64,000 bases of DNA from Caballeronia glathei (lineage in GTDB: Bacteria; Pseudomonadota; Gammaproteobacteria; Burkholderiales; Burkholderiaceae): contig NZ_JFHC01000045.1 of NCBI RefSeq assembly GCF_000698595.1, forward strand, positions 1-64,000, given 5' to 3'. How positions within the stretch are numbered: the stretch's first letter is position 1; the number at the start of each line of letters is the position of its first letter. Both the position numbers and the translations under genes were made by a program. The notes beneath the pieces are model-generated. The model saw nothing but the letters and a program-made list of their open reading frames with translations, did not search any database and was not told where the DNA came from. Positions 63,133 to 64,000 of this stretch are shown one piece after another.

Positions 63133-63912
63133 GTGACCGCAGATGAAATCCGCAAGAACGCCTTCGCGATGCCGGTGCACAACCCGGCATACCCTCGTCC
63201 CCCGTTCCGGTTTTTGAACCGCGAGTACTTCATCATCTCCTACGAGACGGACCTCGACGCGCTGCGTGCCGTCGTGCCGGAACCGCTGACCGTCGACACC
63301 GGACTCGTCCATTACGAGTTCATCCGCATGCCGGATTCGTCCGGCTTCGGCGACTACACGGAAAGCGGCCAGGTCATCTCGGTGATCGACGAAGAGGGAC
63401 GCAAGGCGAGCTACACGCATGCGATGTATCTCGACGACGAAGGCCCGATCGCGGGCGGACGCGAAATCTGGGGCTTTCCGAAGAAGCTCGCGACGCCGCG
63501 CCTGTCGGTCGACGGCAAGGACACGCTGCTCGGCGTGCTCGACTACGGAACGCAACGCATCGCGACCGGTTCGATGGGCTACAAGTACCGTCCGCTCGAT
63601 CTGGAAGACGAGCGCAGGAAGCTCGCCGATACGCCCAACTATCTTCTGAAGGTGATCCCGCACGTCGACGGCTCGGCGCGCATCTGCGAGCTGGTGCGCT
63701 TCTTCCTGCGCGACGTGACCGTGCTCGGCGCATGGGAAGGTCCCGCTGCGCTCGAACTGCATGCGCATGCGCTCGCGCCCGTCGCGGCGCTCCCCGTGAA
63801 GAAGGTCGTGGGTGCGCGGCATGTCGTCGCGAATCTCACGCTCGATATCGGCGAAGTCGCCTACGACTACCTCGCCCCGGCCGAAGAGCTCAAGCTCGCG
63901 GTCAACCAGTAA
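63133..63912 (+). CDS. adc: Acetoacetate decarboxylase
   Basis: A 259-residue decarboxylase of acetoacetate to acetone and CO2. The Schiff-base Lys pair is at 117-118 in GREIWGFPKKLATP; AFAMPVHNPAYP and FLNREYFIISYETD are family hallmarks. The GTG at 63133 was chosen because VTADEIRKNAFAMP matches the usual beginning; a frame reaching 63058 is longer than the family. Followed by an SDR start, together suggesting ketone-body metabolism. Confidence 0.88.
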   Translation: MTADEIRKNAFAMPVHNPAYPRPPFRFLNREYFIISYETDLDALRAVVPEPLTVDTGLVHYEFIRMPDSSGFGDYTESGQVISVIDEEGRKASYTHAMYLDDEGPIAGGREIWGFPKKLATPRLSVDGKDTLLGVLDYGTQRIATGSMGYKYRPLDLEDERRKLADTPNYLLKVIPHVDGSARICELVRFFLRDVTVLGAWEGPAALELHAHALAPVAALPVKKVVGARHVVANLTLDIGEVAYDYLAPAEELKLAVNQ

Positions 63913-63931
63913 TTCAACAAGGAAAACACTC

Positions 63932-64000
63932 ATGTCGTTGCAAGGAAAAGTCGCGCTCGTGACGGGCGCTGCAAGCGGAATCGGTGAACAGTGCGCGCGC
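63932..64000 (+). CDS. 3-hydroxybutyrate dehydrogenase-like SDR (5' end only)
   Basis: The first 23 codons read MSLQGKVALVTGAASGIGEQ, an SDR with the TGxxxGIG motif as in BdhA-type enzymes. AAGGA precedes the ATG, 19 bp after the acetoacetate decarboxylase stop. The gene runs off the window. The assignment to 3-hydroxybutyrate dehydrogenase rests on context and the N terminus. Confidence 0.65.
   Translation, partial: MSLQGKVALVTGAASGIGEQCAR

Overview
The window looks like a chromosome or megaplasmid segment of a Burkholderiaceae member (Burkholderia/Paraburkholderia/Caballeronia type). I base this on high GC coding DNA with extensive antisense shadow ORFs, many ABC-import operons, DUF4148, DUF2165 and VirK-type small proteins, and an acetoacetate decarboxylase gene followed by what looks like 3-hydroxybutyrate dehydrogenase. 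No rRNA, tRNA, IS element, CRISPR array or prophage is visible. Species assignment is inference only.

Layout. (1) 645-12342, minus strand: one tightly packed eleven-gene amide/urea-type operon, urtABCDE-fmdA-SDR-ssuB/ssuC/SBP-amidase. It starts at a near-perfect sigma-54 promoter, passes through a leader with a hexaloop hairpin and an intrinsic terminator, and ends at a strong terminator after the amidase. Divergent from it, 12589-14375, are amiC and amiR (ANTAR antiterminator), the expected inducer-sensing pair. (2) 14437-18418: small membrane or secreted proteins, a GNAT acetyltransferase and a lower-GC, gene-poor stretch. (3) 18419-20715: an alpha/beta hydrolase and an MHS-family transporter. 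(4) 20980-29384: livKHMGF plus an allantoate/N-carbamoyl-amino-acid amidohydrolase-like enzyme and an M81 peptidase, with a divergent GntR regulator and a 24-bp palindrome between them. (5) 29410-31876: a repeat-bearing beta-propeller lipoprotein and a SnoaL-like protein. (6) 32060-40730: a polyol-type operon (binding protein, two permeases, SorC regulator, SDR, two zinc dehydrogenases) with its ATPase gene divergent; the two promoters overlap at their -10 elements around a palindrome. (7) 40753-50482: diguanylate cyclase, AraC regulator, class III aminotransferase, bifunctional PBP, isochorismatase-like hydrolase, a low-GC Cys-rich orphan, DUF4148. (8) 50593-58417: a four-gene operon (class V aminotransferase, MFS, FAD/Fe-S dehydrogenase, D-threonine-aldolase-like enzyme with a frameshift) facing a GntR gene, with two copies of a TTTTGYATGCAAAA palindrome. 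(9) 58436-64000: regulator remnants, ttuC, a collapsed aldehyde dehydrogenase, an aspartoacylase-family enzyme, a SET protein, a nitrilase-superfamily amidase, acetoacetate decarboxylase and the start of an SDR gene.

How the genes work together. The dominant theme is nitrogen and carbon scavenging. Amides or urea would enter through UrtABCDE and be hydrolysed by FmdA and the amidase. Branched-chain-type ligands would enter through LivKHMGF and be cleaved by the adjacent hydrolases. Polyols would enter through the CUT1-type transporter and be oxidised by three dehydrogenases. In all three ABC operons a strong hairpin lies 4-9 nt after the binding-protein stop codon, ahead of the membrane and ATPase genes.

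The most distinctive system is the amide operon: sigma-54 promoter, AmiC/AmiR and an antitermination leader together appear to control about 11.5 kb of transport and hydrolysis genes. The unusual sites are the frameshifted D-threonine-aldolase-like gene, the aldehyde dehydrogenase that lost about 340 central residues in frame, and the LysR/AraC C-terminal remnants next to ttuC.
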